A DNA stretch of 13,551 nucleotides from Selenomonadaceae bacterium (lineage in GTDB: Bacteria > Bacillota > Negativicutes > Selenomonadales > Selenomonadaceae): contig JAEERZ010000030.1 of assembly GCA_016286075.1 (NCBI GenBank), positions 1 through 13,551 of the forward strand, given 5' to 3'. Positions 1 through 5,293 of this stretch are shown here, piece after piece. The notes beneath the pieces are model-generated. The model was not told the origin of the DNA. It saw only the letters and a list, made by a program, of their open reading frames with translations, and did no database searches. The translations under genes were made by a program, and so were the position numbers. The number at the start of each line of letters is the position of its first letter. The first letter of the stretch is position 1.

Positions 1-29
1 CGAAGGTCACGCGCGGCGAATAGGAGCGT

Positions 30-407
30 ATGATCGAGTTCATCCGCCCGGCCACCGAGGGCTGGCAGACTCATGCCTACCTTGCTTCCGCGCTGAAAAA
101 GACGGGGCTCAAGGAACTGTGGGACATCATCCGCGCCTTCGAGAAGGTAACGCATGATTCCGGCGTGTTCCAGCGCCGTCGCGAGGAGCAGCTCCTCGAT
201 TGGGTGCACAGTATGGTGGACGAGCATTTGCACAACCTGTTCTTCGACGATCCTGTCATTCAGGGCCGGATGCCGGAGATACGGGAAGCCGTCCTGAAGG
301 GCGTCGTTTCGCCGACGCAGGCCGTGGCCGAGCTTATCAATATGTTTGATATTGAGCGGGCGGCCAAACGTCACGTCGATCTGTTCCACCCGGAAACCAA
401 TAAGTAA
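30..407 (+). CDS. meaB: MeaB-type GTPase (methylmalonyl-CoA mutase chaperone), C-terminal part
   Basis: The 125 residues match the region after the G4 motif of MeaB/ArgK-family G3E GTPases: the RPATEGW segment, a conserved SALKKTGLKELWDII stretch, the RRREEQLLDWV helix and the C-terminal dimerisation arm. MeaB loads and protects adenosylcobalamin on methylmalonyl-CoA mutase in the cytoplasm, the B12 step of the succinate-propionate pathway. Full-length members have about 310-330 residues, so the nucleotide-binding domain lies before the window. This frame is closed by TAG at 21-23. The frame one base earlier (from base 2) reads EGHARR, which suits the segment after NKAD, so the apparent ATG at 30 is probably not a genuine start. 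Dropping one G at 23-24 would fuse the frames into EGHARRIERMIEFIRPATEG. Either the gene carries a frameshift or the assembly has a one-base error. The family call is firm; intactness is uncertain. Confidence 0.8.
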   Translation: MIEFIRPATEGWQTHAYLASALKKTGLKELWDIIRAFEKVTHDSGVFQRRREEQLLDWVHSMVDEHLHNLFFDDPVIQGRMPEIREAVLKGVVSPTQAVAELINMFDIERAAKRHVDLFHPETNK

Positions 408-419
408 CACATGAAAAAG

Positions 420-456
420 AGAAGCGCCGTCCCGTAAAAAAGACGACGCTTTTCTT
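420..456 (+). terminator. Rho-independent terminator after meaB
   Basis: The arms AGAAGCGCCGTC (420-431) and GACGACGCTTTTCTT (442-456) pair with one internal mismatch and some G-U pairs, around a loop containing an A run. The following T tract is short and interrupted by C and G. The element begins 13 bases after the meaB stop codon, which fits termination of the mutase-related operon. Confidence 0.6.
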
Positions 457-469
457 GGTGTTATATCAA

Positions 470-555
470 AGAGTGAAGAGTTAAGAGTGGAGAGTGAAGA
501 TATTCCGTTTTTTATGAGCAGATATCTCACCTCTTCACTCTTCACACTCCACTCT
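470..555. repeat. Long imperfect inverted repeat of GAGTG/CACTC units
   Basis: The left arm (470-503) and right arm (522-555) are each 34 bases and complementary at 27 of 34 positions without gaps, around an 18-base spacer rich in T. Both arms are built from short purine-rich units such as GAGTGAAGAG and their complements. The transcript would form a long hairpin that ends just before the msrA-like ribosome binding site (about 559-567). The look is that of a dispersed intergenic repeat, an inference that needs the rest of the genome to test. No coding sequence is visible in it. Confidence 0.7.
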
Positions 556-572
556 CTTAGGAGGGGGCTTTC

Positions 573-1142
573 ATGTACACAAAAAAGATCTATTTTGCAG
601 GCGGGAGCTTCCACGAATTGCAGGAGGTGTTCTCGCGGGTACAGGGCGTCGTATCTGTAACTGCGGGGTATATCAATTCCGAAGTCGAGGCGCCGCTGTA
701 TGAAGACGTGGTTCGCGGCAAAACCGGAGCCACGATGGGCGTCGAAGTCAGTTTCAATCCGAAAAAAATCGACGTCTCCATGCTGATGGACATACTTTTC
801 ACCGTCATCAATCCTTACAGCAAGGACAGGCAGGGAAACTGCGAAGGATCGATGTACCGGAGCGGCGTTTATTACGATTCTGCGGAAGACGAGCCTATCG
901 TCGACTATCACATGAATTTTATCCGCAATCGCAAGAAAATCCCCGCCGCTACCAACGCGGCGCTGACGGTCAACGACCCGAACCACGATCCCAACGGCCC
1001 GAGGCAATGCTATGCGGAGGCCATGCGGCTGAAAAGTTTCCATCCGGCGGAAGAAGAGCATCAAGGCTATCTGAAACGCCACCCGGAGCTCTCCACGCAC
1101 ATCGACTTCTCGCTATTGAAGGAATTGGAGATTATAAAATGA
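573..1142 (+). CDS. MsrA-like protein without the usual catalytic residues
   Basis: The 189-residue protein has the MsrA (peptide-methionine (S)-S-oxide reductase, PF01625) fold signature across its length: IYFAGG near residue 6, GVVSVTAGY at 25-33, LYEDVVRG at 42-49, RQGN at 86-89, MYRSGVYY at 94-101 and EEHQGYLKRHP at 161-171. Real MsrA enzymes carry GCFW, with the nucleophilic Cys, and TGHAE with a catalytic Glu, then QGND. Here these read GSFH (Ser12, His14), TGATM (Met55) and QGNC (Cys90). The Tyr pair equivalent to E. coli Tyr82 and Tyr134 is kept (Tyr43, Tyr95). The only cysteines are Cys90 and Cys146. Normal Cys-based sulfoxide reduction therefore looks unlikely. A pseudoenzyme, a binding protein or altered chemistry are possible. 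The start is supported by a strong AGGAGGGGG ribosome binding site. The gene stands alone between terminators. Confidence 0.8.
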   Translation: MYTKKIYFAGGSFHELQEVFSRVQGVVSVTAGYINSEVEAPLYEDVVRGKTGATMGVEVSFNPKKIDVSMLMDILFTVINPYSKDRQGNCEGSMYRSGVYYDSAEDEPIVDYHMNFIRNRKKIPAATNAALTVNDPNHDPNGPRQCYAEAMRLKSFHPAEEEHQGYLKRHPELSTHIDFSLLKELEIIK

Positions 1143-1146
1143 AAGA

Positions 1147-1190
1147 AACTCCCTTCACTTTGGTCGCAAGACCGGGTGAAGGGAGTTTTT
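1147..1190 (+). terminator. Rho-independent terminator after the msrA-like gene
   Basis: A perfect 12-bp stem, AACTCCCTTCAC (1147-1158) with GTGAAGGGAGTT (1176-1187), encloses a second stem GGTC/GACC closed by a GCAA loop (1166-1169), and is followed by a run of T. It starts 5 bases after the stop codon. Confidence 0.92.
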
Positions 1191-1261
1191 GTATGAAACG
1201 GCCTATGCTCTCGATAGGGAACAATGGTTTTAAGATATATAGAAAAAATAAATAAAAATTC

Positions 1262-1289
1262 TTGTAGAATTATTTAAGTTTGATATAAT
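1262..1289 (+). promoter_or_regulatory. Promoter of the antitoxin-toxin pair, with inverted repeat over the -35
   Basis: TTGTAG (1262-1267) and a perfect TATAAT (1284-1289) are separated by 16 bases and lie 23 bases before the antitoxin ATG. An inverted repeat AATTC-N5-GAATT (1257-1271) covers the -35 box. It is a candidate operator for the autorepression usual in RelB/DinJ-type modules; that role is inferred. Confidence 0.65.
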
Positions 1290-1312
1290 ATTAATGGAAA
1301 GGAGTGAAAATT

Positions 1313-1585
1313 ATGGCTACAGCACAGATGGTTAGCGTTAATTTCAAATTGGATCCGGAAGTAAAAAAGAGCATGGAGCGGGCGTGTGCCGATATGGGAC
1401 TTTCCATGAGCGCGGCGTTTACCATTTTTGCCAAGAAGGTGGGGCGTGAGAGAAGAATCCCTTTTGAAGTCTCCGCAGCGGATCCTTTTTATTCCGAGGC
1501 AAATATTCGTTATTTGAAAAAGAAGATGGAAGATTTTAAGGCTGGGCGCTTGCATTTTGCCGAGCATGAGCTGATAGAGGATTGA
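1313..1585 (+). CDS. RelB/DinJ-family antitoxin
   Basis: The 90-residue protein resembles RelB/DinJ antitoxins: an N-terminal ribbon-helix-helix segment (VSVNFKLDPEVKKSMERA, then MGLSMSAAFTIFAKKV) for DNA binding and autorepression, followed by RERRIPFEV. A charged C-terminal tail ending EHELIED would wrap the toxin. ATG 1313 is chosen over the in-frame GTG at 1304 because AAAGGAG (1298-1303) sits 9 bases before it, whereas the GTG lies inside the ribosome binding site. Two bases separate its stop from the start of the toxin reading frame, as expected for a co-translated pair. The antitoxin frame is intact while its toxin gene is broken, so it may act only as a repressor, or neutralise related toxins encoded elsewhere. 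Confidence 0.88.
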   Translation: MATAQMVSVNFKLDPEVKKSMERACADMGLSMSAAFTIFAKKVGRERRIPFEVSAADPFYSEANIRYLKKKMEDFKAGRLHFAEHELIED

Positions 1586-1587
1586 CC

Positions 1588-1857
1588 ATGCAAATAAAAC
1601 GGTTGGAATGGGATGTTGACGCTTGGGAAGACTATATGTATTGACAAACGCAGGACAAGAAAACGCTCAAGCGTATCAACGGACTCATAAAAGACATCAG
1701 GCGCCACCCATTTGAAGGGATAGGAAAACCGGAGCCTTTGAGGGAGAATTTGAAAGGCTTTTGGAGCCGCAGGATTGACGATACAAACAGAATCGTGTAT
1801 GCGGTTGAAGAGGAGTCTGTCATTATATTTGCTTGTCGCAATCATTATGACAAATAA
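1588..1857 (+). pseudogene. YoeB/Txe-family ribosome-dependent mRNA interferase, interrupted by TGA
   Basis: Read through one stop codon, this is an 89-codon YoeB-like toxin. YoeB binds the 70S ribosome and cuts mRNA in the A site. The frame starts at ATG 1588. Codon 19 is TGA (1642-1644), exactly where E. coli YoeB has Trp16 (YLYWQ against YMY*Q). A TGG to TGA change explains it. Everything downstream is well conserved: RRHPFEG, KPEPLREN, FWSRRI, NRIVYAV and CRNHYDK, including the equivalents of catalytic Glu46, Arg65, His83 and Tyr84 at codons 49, 68, 86 and 87. No frameshift is seen and no good internal start follows the stop, so the break looks recent. TGA is a normal stop in neighbouring genes. 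The product is either absent or made only at low level by readthrough. Confidence 0.88.
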
Positions 1858-1865
1858 TCAGAAAG

Positions 1866-1911
1866 AAAGCAGGAAGCCCGACGGCAATCCATCCGTCGGG
1901 CTTCCTGCTTT
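1866..1911. terminator. Bidirectional terminator between the toxin and feo operons
   Basis: A perfect 19-bp inverted repeat (1866-1884 with 1893-1911) encloses an 8-base loop, CAATCCAT. On the minus strand it is followed by TTTCTTTC, which makes a good terminator for the feo operon. On the plus strand it has only TTTAT, which still suits the end of the toxin region. It lies between the converging genes. Confidence 0.9.
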
Positions 1912-1918
1912 ATAGGCG

Positions 1919-2071
1919 TTATTTCCCGCAATGCGGGCAGCTTGTGCAGCTCGTACAGCTTGATTCCGTGCCGCAGCAGTCGTGCTTGTCGTCGGCGAAG
2001 TTTCGGTAGATATGGCGTACGGCGAGGAGCAACGCGGCCCCGACGCAAGCGCCTAAGATATAAGTTGCCAT
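1919..2071 (-). CDS. FeoB-associated Cys-rich membrane protein
   Basis: A 50-residue protein. It begins with one hydrophobic segment (about residues 3-17, YILGACVGAALLLAV), followed by a short basic/aromatic stretch (RHIYRNF) and a soluble tail with six cysteines in DCCGTESSCTSCTSCPHCG. This is the layout of the small FeoB-associated Cys-rich membrane proteins (PF12669) found directly after feoB in many Firmicutes. They are thought to act in place of FeoC in ferrous iron uptake; the exact role is not established. The start at 2071 is preceded by AAGAAGGAT at a suitable distance. The gene begins 16 bases after the feoB stop and ends just before the bidirectional terminator, so it is the last gene of the feo operon. 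Cys9 lies within the membrane segment; the other six are in the tail. Confidence 0.88.
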   Translation of the reverse strand: MATYILGACVGAALLLAVRHIYRNFADDKHDCCGTESSCTSCTSCPHCGK

Positions 2072-2087
2072 TTTGAATCCTTCTTTC

Positions 2088-3986
2088 TTAGAATCCCATC
2101 AGTCGTCCGCCTTGATAGACGACGAGGGAGACAATCCATGCGACGGCAAACATGTAAGCGGCGGAGAAGCCCATCCACTTCCACGAGCCGGTTTCCTTCT
2201 TGATGGTGCCGAGGGCGGTGACGCAGGGGGTGTAGAGCTGGGAGAAGACCATGAACGCTACGGCGGACATCGTGGTGAAGGCCGCAGCCATGCCGCTCTG
2301 CATCAGCGTCGCGGCGGTTTCTACTGCGTCTTCCGCCTCGGCGGAGATTTCGCCGACGCCGTACAGGATGCCCATCGTCGAGACCACCGACTCCTTGGCG
2401 AGAATGCCTGTGATAACGGCGGCGCCCGCTTCCCAAGTATCGAAGCCGTGGAAGATGAACAGTTTCGACATACCGGTGCCGAGAGCGGCGAGGAAGCTTT
2501 CGTTCATTTCTTCCGTCATGCCGCTGAAATTGAAGTTGCTGAGGAACCAGATCAGAACGGACATCGCGAAGATAATCGTTCCGGCTTTGATCAGATAGCC
2601 CTTGCCCTTGTCCCAGGTCTCAAGCAGGACGGTTTTTGCGTCCGGCAGACGGTAGGGGGGGAGCTCCAGCAGGAAGGTGGAGCCATGCTCCTGGAAGACC
2701 GTGCCGCCCAAGAGCTTCGCGGCGACGATGGCCATGACGACGCCGAGGATATACATGGTAAAGACGACGTTCGCGGCGTTGTCGGGGAAGAACATCGCGG
2801 CGAAGAGCGCCATGATCGGCAACTTCGCGCCGCAGGTCAAGAACGGCGTCACGAGAATCGAAGTCATGCGGTCTTTTTCCGAGTCCAGCGCCCGGGCGCC
2901 CATGATGGCGGGCACGGCGCAGCCGAAGCCCATCATCAGCGGCATGATTCCCTTGCCGGTCAGGCCGACGCGGCGCATAATCGGGTCGGTGATGAAGGCG
3001 ACCCGCGCCATGTAGCCGGTTCCGTCAAGGAAGCTCAGGCAGAAGAACAGCACGAAGATCAACGGCACGAAGGTCAGCACGCCGCCCACGCCGCCGATGA
3101 CGCCGTCGACGATCAGCGACTGCATCCAGTCGGCGACCTCCCAGGATTCCAAAGTCTCGGTTACGGCGTCGGTCAGAGGGCCGCCGATGAAATCGTCCAG
3201 CGCGTCGGCCAACGGCTGACCAATCCATTCAAAAGTAATCTGGAACACGGCGTACAGCATGACGAGGAACAGCGGCAGCGCCGTCCAGCCGTTCGCCAAA
3301 ACAGCGTCGATTTTTTCCGTGAGGTCGGGACTGGCGCCCGCGACGGAAACACATTCCGCCACTACGCTGTCAATGAACGCGTATCGTTCTTCAATGATTC
3401 TTTCTTCGAGAGCGTCGTCGGAAAGGCCGCTGTTGCGGAGCTCTTCAACGCGGGCGATATGCGCGCGTACTTTTTCACTGGGATGGTATTTCTCCATCAT
3501 GGTGGAGGTGAAGACGTCGAGCAACGTTTTGATGCTGCTGCGGCTTCGCGCCGTCGTTTCTACGACGGGCATGCCGAGGGCCGCGCCAAGCTTTTCCGTA
3601 TCCACGCGGATGCCGTGACGCTTCGCCTCGTCCTGCATATTGAGGTCCAGCAGCAGGGGGACGCCCTGCTCCAAAAGCTGGATCGTCAGATAGAGATTGC
3701 GCTCGAGGTTCGACGAGTCGAGCACGTCTACCACGAGATCCGGCTTTTCGTTCAGCAGGTAATCTATGACGATTTTTTCCTCAGGTGAGCGCGCATTGAC
3801 GCTGTATGTGCCGGGGAGGTCGACTACCGAGATGTTCCGACCCTGGTGGGAGAGATAGCCGATCTTCTTGTCGACGGTCACGCCCGGCCAGTTGCCGATT
3901 TTTTGCCGCGCGCCGGTCAGTTCGTTGAAAATAGTAGATTTTCCTGTATTCGGATTGCCCGTCAGGGCGACTGCCAATGAAGACAT
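2088..3986 (-). CDS. feoB: Ferrous iron transport protein B
   Basis: The 632-residue protein is the Fe(II) permease of the inner membrane. The N-terminal G domain shows G1 GNPNTGKST (10-18), G2 Thr37 in NWPGVTVD, G3 DLPG (56-59) and G4 NMQD (116-119). A helical spacer (about 160-230) follows. The membrane part contains the two Gate regions, with the conserved cysteines in GCAVPAIMGAR (Cys356) and LTCGAKLPI (Cys385), a later AKESVVSTM motif and a Cys588 in YTPCVTALGT. It is shorter than the 773-residue E. coli protein, as is usual for Firmicute-type FeoB, and no FeoC-like domain is fused. The start is supported by GAAGGGAAG seven bases upstream on the minus strand. It lies in one operon with feoA and the Cys-rich partner. 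A 105-base spacer with a repeat array separates it from feoA. Confidence 0.97.
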   Translation of the reverse strand: MSSLAVALTGNPNTGKSTIFNELTGARQKIGNWPGVTVDKKIGYLSHQGRNISVVDLPGTYSVNARSPEEKIVIDYLLNEKPDLVVDVLDSSNLERNLYLTIQLLEQGVPLLLDLNMQDEAKRHGIRVDTEKLGAALGMPVVETTARSRSSIKTLLDVFTSTMMEKYHPSEKVRAHIARVEELRNSGLSDDALEERIIEERYAFIDSVVAECVSVAGASPDLTEKIDAVLANGWTALPLFLVMLYAVFQITFEWIGQPLADALDDFIGGPLTDAVTETLESWEVADWMQSLIVDGVIGGVGGVLTFVPLIFVLFFCLSFLDGTGYMARVAFITDPIMRRVGLTGKGIMPLMMGFGCAVPAIMGARALDSEKDRMTSILVTPFLTCGAKLPIMALFAAMFFPDNAANVVFTMYILGVVMAIVAAKLLGGTVFQEHGSTFLLELPPYRLPDAKTVLLETWDKGKGYLIKAGTIIFAMSVLIWFLSNFNFSGMTEEMNESFLAALGTGMSKLFIFHGFDTWEAGAAVITGILAKESVVSTMGILYGVGEISAEAEDAVETAATLMQSGMAAAFTTMSAVAFMVFSQLYTPCVTALGTIKKETGSWKWMGFSAAYMFAVAWIVSLVVYQGGRLMGF

Positions 3987-4035
3987 GATTTGCTTCCCTT
4001 CTTTAATGAAATATGCAAAACCGAAATTTTTGTGG

Positions 4036-4083
4036 TAAGAAAATAGGAAAGTAGGAAAGTAAGAAAATCCAACTTTCTTACTT
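4036..4083 (-). repeat. Four tandem octamers and a hairpin in the feoA-feoB spacer
   Basis: Read on the plus strand, four adjacent octamers of the pattern TARGAAAR occupy 4036-4067 (TAAGAAAA, TAGGAAAG, TAGGAAAG, TAAGAAAA). A perfect 10-bp inverted repeat, AAGTAAGAAA (4057-4066) with TTTCTTACTT (4074-4083), overlaps the last units. In the feo transcript this gives a hairpin followed by a pyrimidine-rich tract. It could attenuate transcription, affect the ratio of FeoA to FeoB, or be a dispersed repeat; the function is unknown. Confidence 0.7.
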
Positions 4084-4091
4084 CAAAAATT

Positions 4092-4316
4092 TTATACCAT
4101 TGATTCGACTTCAATCGAAGCGGCGTCATCCCGGCGAAGCGCCAAGTGGTACGAACGCACCCGAAGCGCCATTGGATCGCCGAGGGGCGCAGAGCGAAGC
4201 ACCGTTACTGCCGTGCCGGGGACGAGTCCCATAGTCATCAACCGATTTTTTAAGGGCGAGTCCGCGACGGAGCGGATAATAAACCGCTGCCCGGACGTTC
4301 CTTCCCGTAAAGTCAT
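4092..4316 (-). CDS. feoA: Ferrous iron transport protein A
   Basis: The 74-residue protein has the FeoA SH3-like fold pattern: MTLREGTSGQRFIIRSV, a short helix PLKNRLMTMGLVPGT with the conserved MGL-PG turn, then the strands AVTVLRSAPLGDPMALRVRSYHLALRRDDA. FeoA is a small cytoplasmic partner of FeoB needed for Fe(II) uptake. The start at 4316 is chosen over an upstream in-frame ATG at 4370 because a strong AAGGAGG lies directly before it, the resulting length is typical of FeoA, and the longer version would begin inside the promoter. It is the first gene of the operon. Confidence 0.94.
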   Translation of the reverse strand: MTLREGTSGQRFIIRSVADSPLKNRLMTMGLVPGTAVTVLRSAPLGDPMALRVRSYHLALRRDDAASIEVESMV

Positions 4317-4341
4317 TGAAGCTGCCTCCTTGTTTCTGAAA

Positions 4342-4370
4342 ATTATAATCAAACTAATTCTCTTTATCAA
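4342..4370 (-). promoter_or_regulatory. Proximal promoter P2 of the feo operon
   Basis: On the minus strand TTGATA (4370-4365) and a perfect TATAAT (4347-4342) are separated by 17 bases. The predicted transcript would start about 20 bases before the feoA start codon, just ahead of the AAGGAGG site. Confidence 0.6.
4350..4368 (-). promoter_or_regulatory. Fur-like box in the feo promoter region
   Basis: The minus-strand 19-mer GATAAAGAGAATTAGTTTG matches the classical Fur consensus GATAATGATAATCATTATC at 13 of 19 positions. It lies just downstream of the P1 -10 box and covers most of the P2 spacer, where a bound repressor would block both. The position is convincing; the match is only fair, and other metalloregulators of the family are possible. 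Confidence 0.45.
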
Positions 4371-4399
4371 AATATAAATCGTCAGCGGAAATTTGTCAA
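4371..4399 (-). promoter_or_regulatory. Distal promoter P1 of the feo operon
   Basis: On the minus strand a perfect TTGACA (4399-4394) and TATATT (4376-4371) are separated by 17 bases. It directly abuts P2, so feoA has two stacked promoters. Confidence 0.75.
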
Positions 4400-4438
4400 G
4401 ATGAAGATGAATATAATTTTCAAAACTGAGCTTTGCGG

Positions 4439-4464
4439 AATTCTTCCTTGTGGAAGGATTTTTT
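4439..4464 (+). terminator. Terminator-like hairpin upstream of the exported protein gene
   Basis: AATTCTTCC (4439-4447) pairs with GGAAGGATT (4452-4460), including one G-U pair, around a TTGT loop, and is followed by T's. Outer GCTTT/AAAGC segments (from 4431 and to 4470) could extend it. On the plus strand there is no gene just upstream, only the divergent feo promoters, so this may be an attenuator in the leader of the next gene or block stray transcription. A TATAAT at 4412-4417 could start such a leader, but it has no clear -35 box. Confidence 0.45.
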
Positions 4465-4519
4465 GAAAGCGACGGCGAATATTATTTCGATAATTTTTTG
4501 TTGATAAAGGGGAATCAGG

Positions 4520-5260
4520 ATGAATACGTTCAAAAGAGGTATGGCAACTTTATTCACGGCGGGTGCGATCGTTTCATCCGGCGTGGTTTCGGTTATGCCA
4601 TTTCCCGCGGCGTATGCGGCGAACGTCGAAGTGAACGGGCTGTCCGGCTGGTATGTGAATACGGACGGAATTGAAGTCGCAGAGGACGGAATGATTCGGG
4701 GCGTTCAAGCGGGGCCGTATGATTCCGCTACGGGCGAAACCGGTTGGAAACCTTATGCATATACGCGGGGAAGCGCTGACGATTCGGCTTGGGACGGTTG
4801 GCAATGGAGCCGTACCGGCGAGTCGGAATGGCGGCCCGTAAAAGAGGGGGCCACTCCGTATTATGTCTTGCGGACAGTTCTCGCGAATCTGCCGTCGAAT
4901 AGCGCCGTTTCAGGGGCGGCGGCGTATGAGTTATTGATTTCCACTTTCGTTGTGGGGACGCCGATAGAATCGATTGCAGTCCCGGACGGGATCACGGTGA
5001 CTTCCGCCGACGGCTCCCAAATCGTCGGAAGCTGCGGCGAGCTGGAGTTCAGTTATTCGCCGACGGCGTTTGCCGTCAAGCCGAAGAAGGACGCGTCCGC
5101 CGATACGAGTGCGATAGCCGAGACCATTATCGAGGCGTTAACGAAAGTTTACGGCGCGCCGATGGTGGTCGTACCCAACGGAACGGCGATATGGTCGAAT
5201 GAAGCGGTAGAAGTCAGCTACGTCGTCGCGGGCGGAACGATCGGCGCGCAAAAGCGGTGA
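4520..5260 (+). CDS. Exported protein of unknown function
   Basis: I do not recognise the family. The 246-residue product has a clear Sec signal peptide: Lys5/Arg6, a hydrophobic stretch to about residue 29 and an AYA cleavage site after residue 33. The mature part starts with a Gly/Trp/Tyr-rich region (about 38-110) containing several Trp residues (W44, W76, W91, W94, W96, W104). A second half (about 115-240) ends with a helix IAETIIEALTKVYGAP followed by IWSNEAVEVSYV, a pattern common in small secreted or periplasmic domains. One Cys (172) remains in the mature protein. A GGGG-containing ribosome binding site precedes the ATG. It ends 33 bases before recG in the same direction and could share its transcript. 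A location in the periplasm or at the cell surface is inferred from the signal peptide alone. Confidence 0.75.
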   Translation: MNTFKRGMATLFTAGAIVSSGVVSVMPFPAAYAANVEVNGLSGWYVNTDGIEVAEDGMIRGVQAGPYDSATGETGWKPYAYTRGSADDSAWDGWQWSRTGESEWRPVKEGATPYYVLRTVLANLPSNSAVSGAAAYELLISTFVVGTPIESIAVPDGITVTSADGSQIVGSCGELEFSYSPTAFAVKPKKDASADTSAIAETIIEALTKVYGAPMVVVPNGTAIWSNEAVEVSYVVAGGTIGAQKR

Positions 5261-5293
5261 CGCCGACGCTTCAAATTTTCGGGAGGGAAACGG

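Noticed and set aside
1007..1255. Small frame overlapping the end of the msrA-like gene
   Set aside because: It runs through the strong terminator at 1147-1190 and overlaps a well-supported gene in another frame.
1642..1674. TGA in the toxin gene as selenocysteine codon
   Set aside because: A small ACGC-TCAA-GCGT hairpin lies 18 bases downstream, but a 4-bp stem is too weak for a convincing SECIS element, and the family residue here is Trp. A TGG to TGA mutation is simpler.
2073..3788. Long plus-strand reading frame opposite feoB
   Set aside because: It is the antisense shadow of feoB, rich in Asp/Glu/His/Arg from GC-rich codon positions, with no recognisable motifs and no proper ribosome binding site.
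4450..4674. Frame overlapping the start of the exported protein gene
   Set aside because: It begins inside the hairpin at 4439-4464, has no ribosome binding site and overlaps the signal peptide coding region in another frame.
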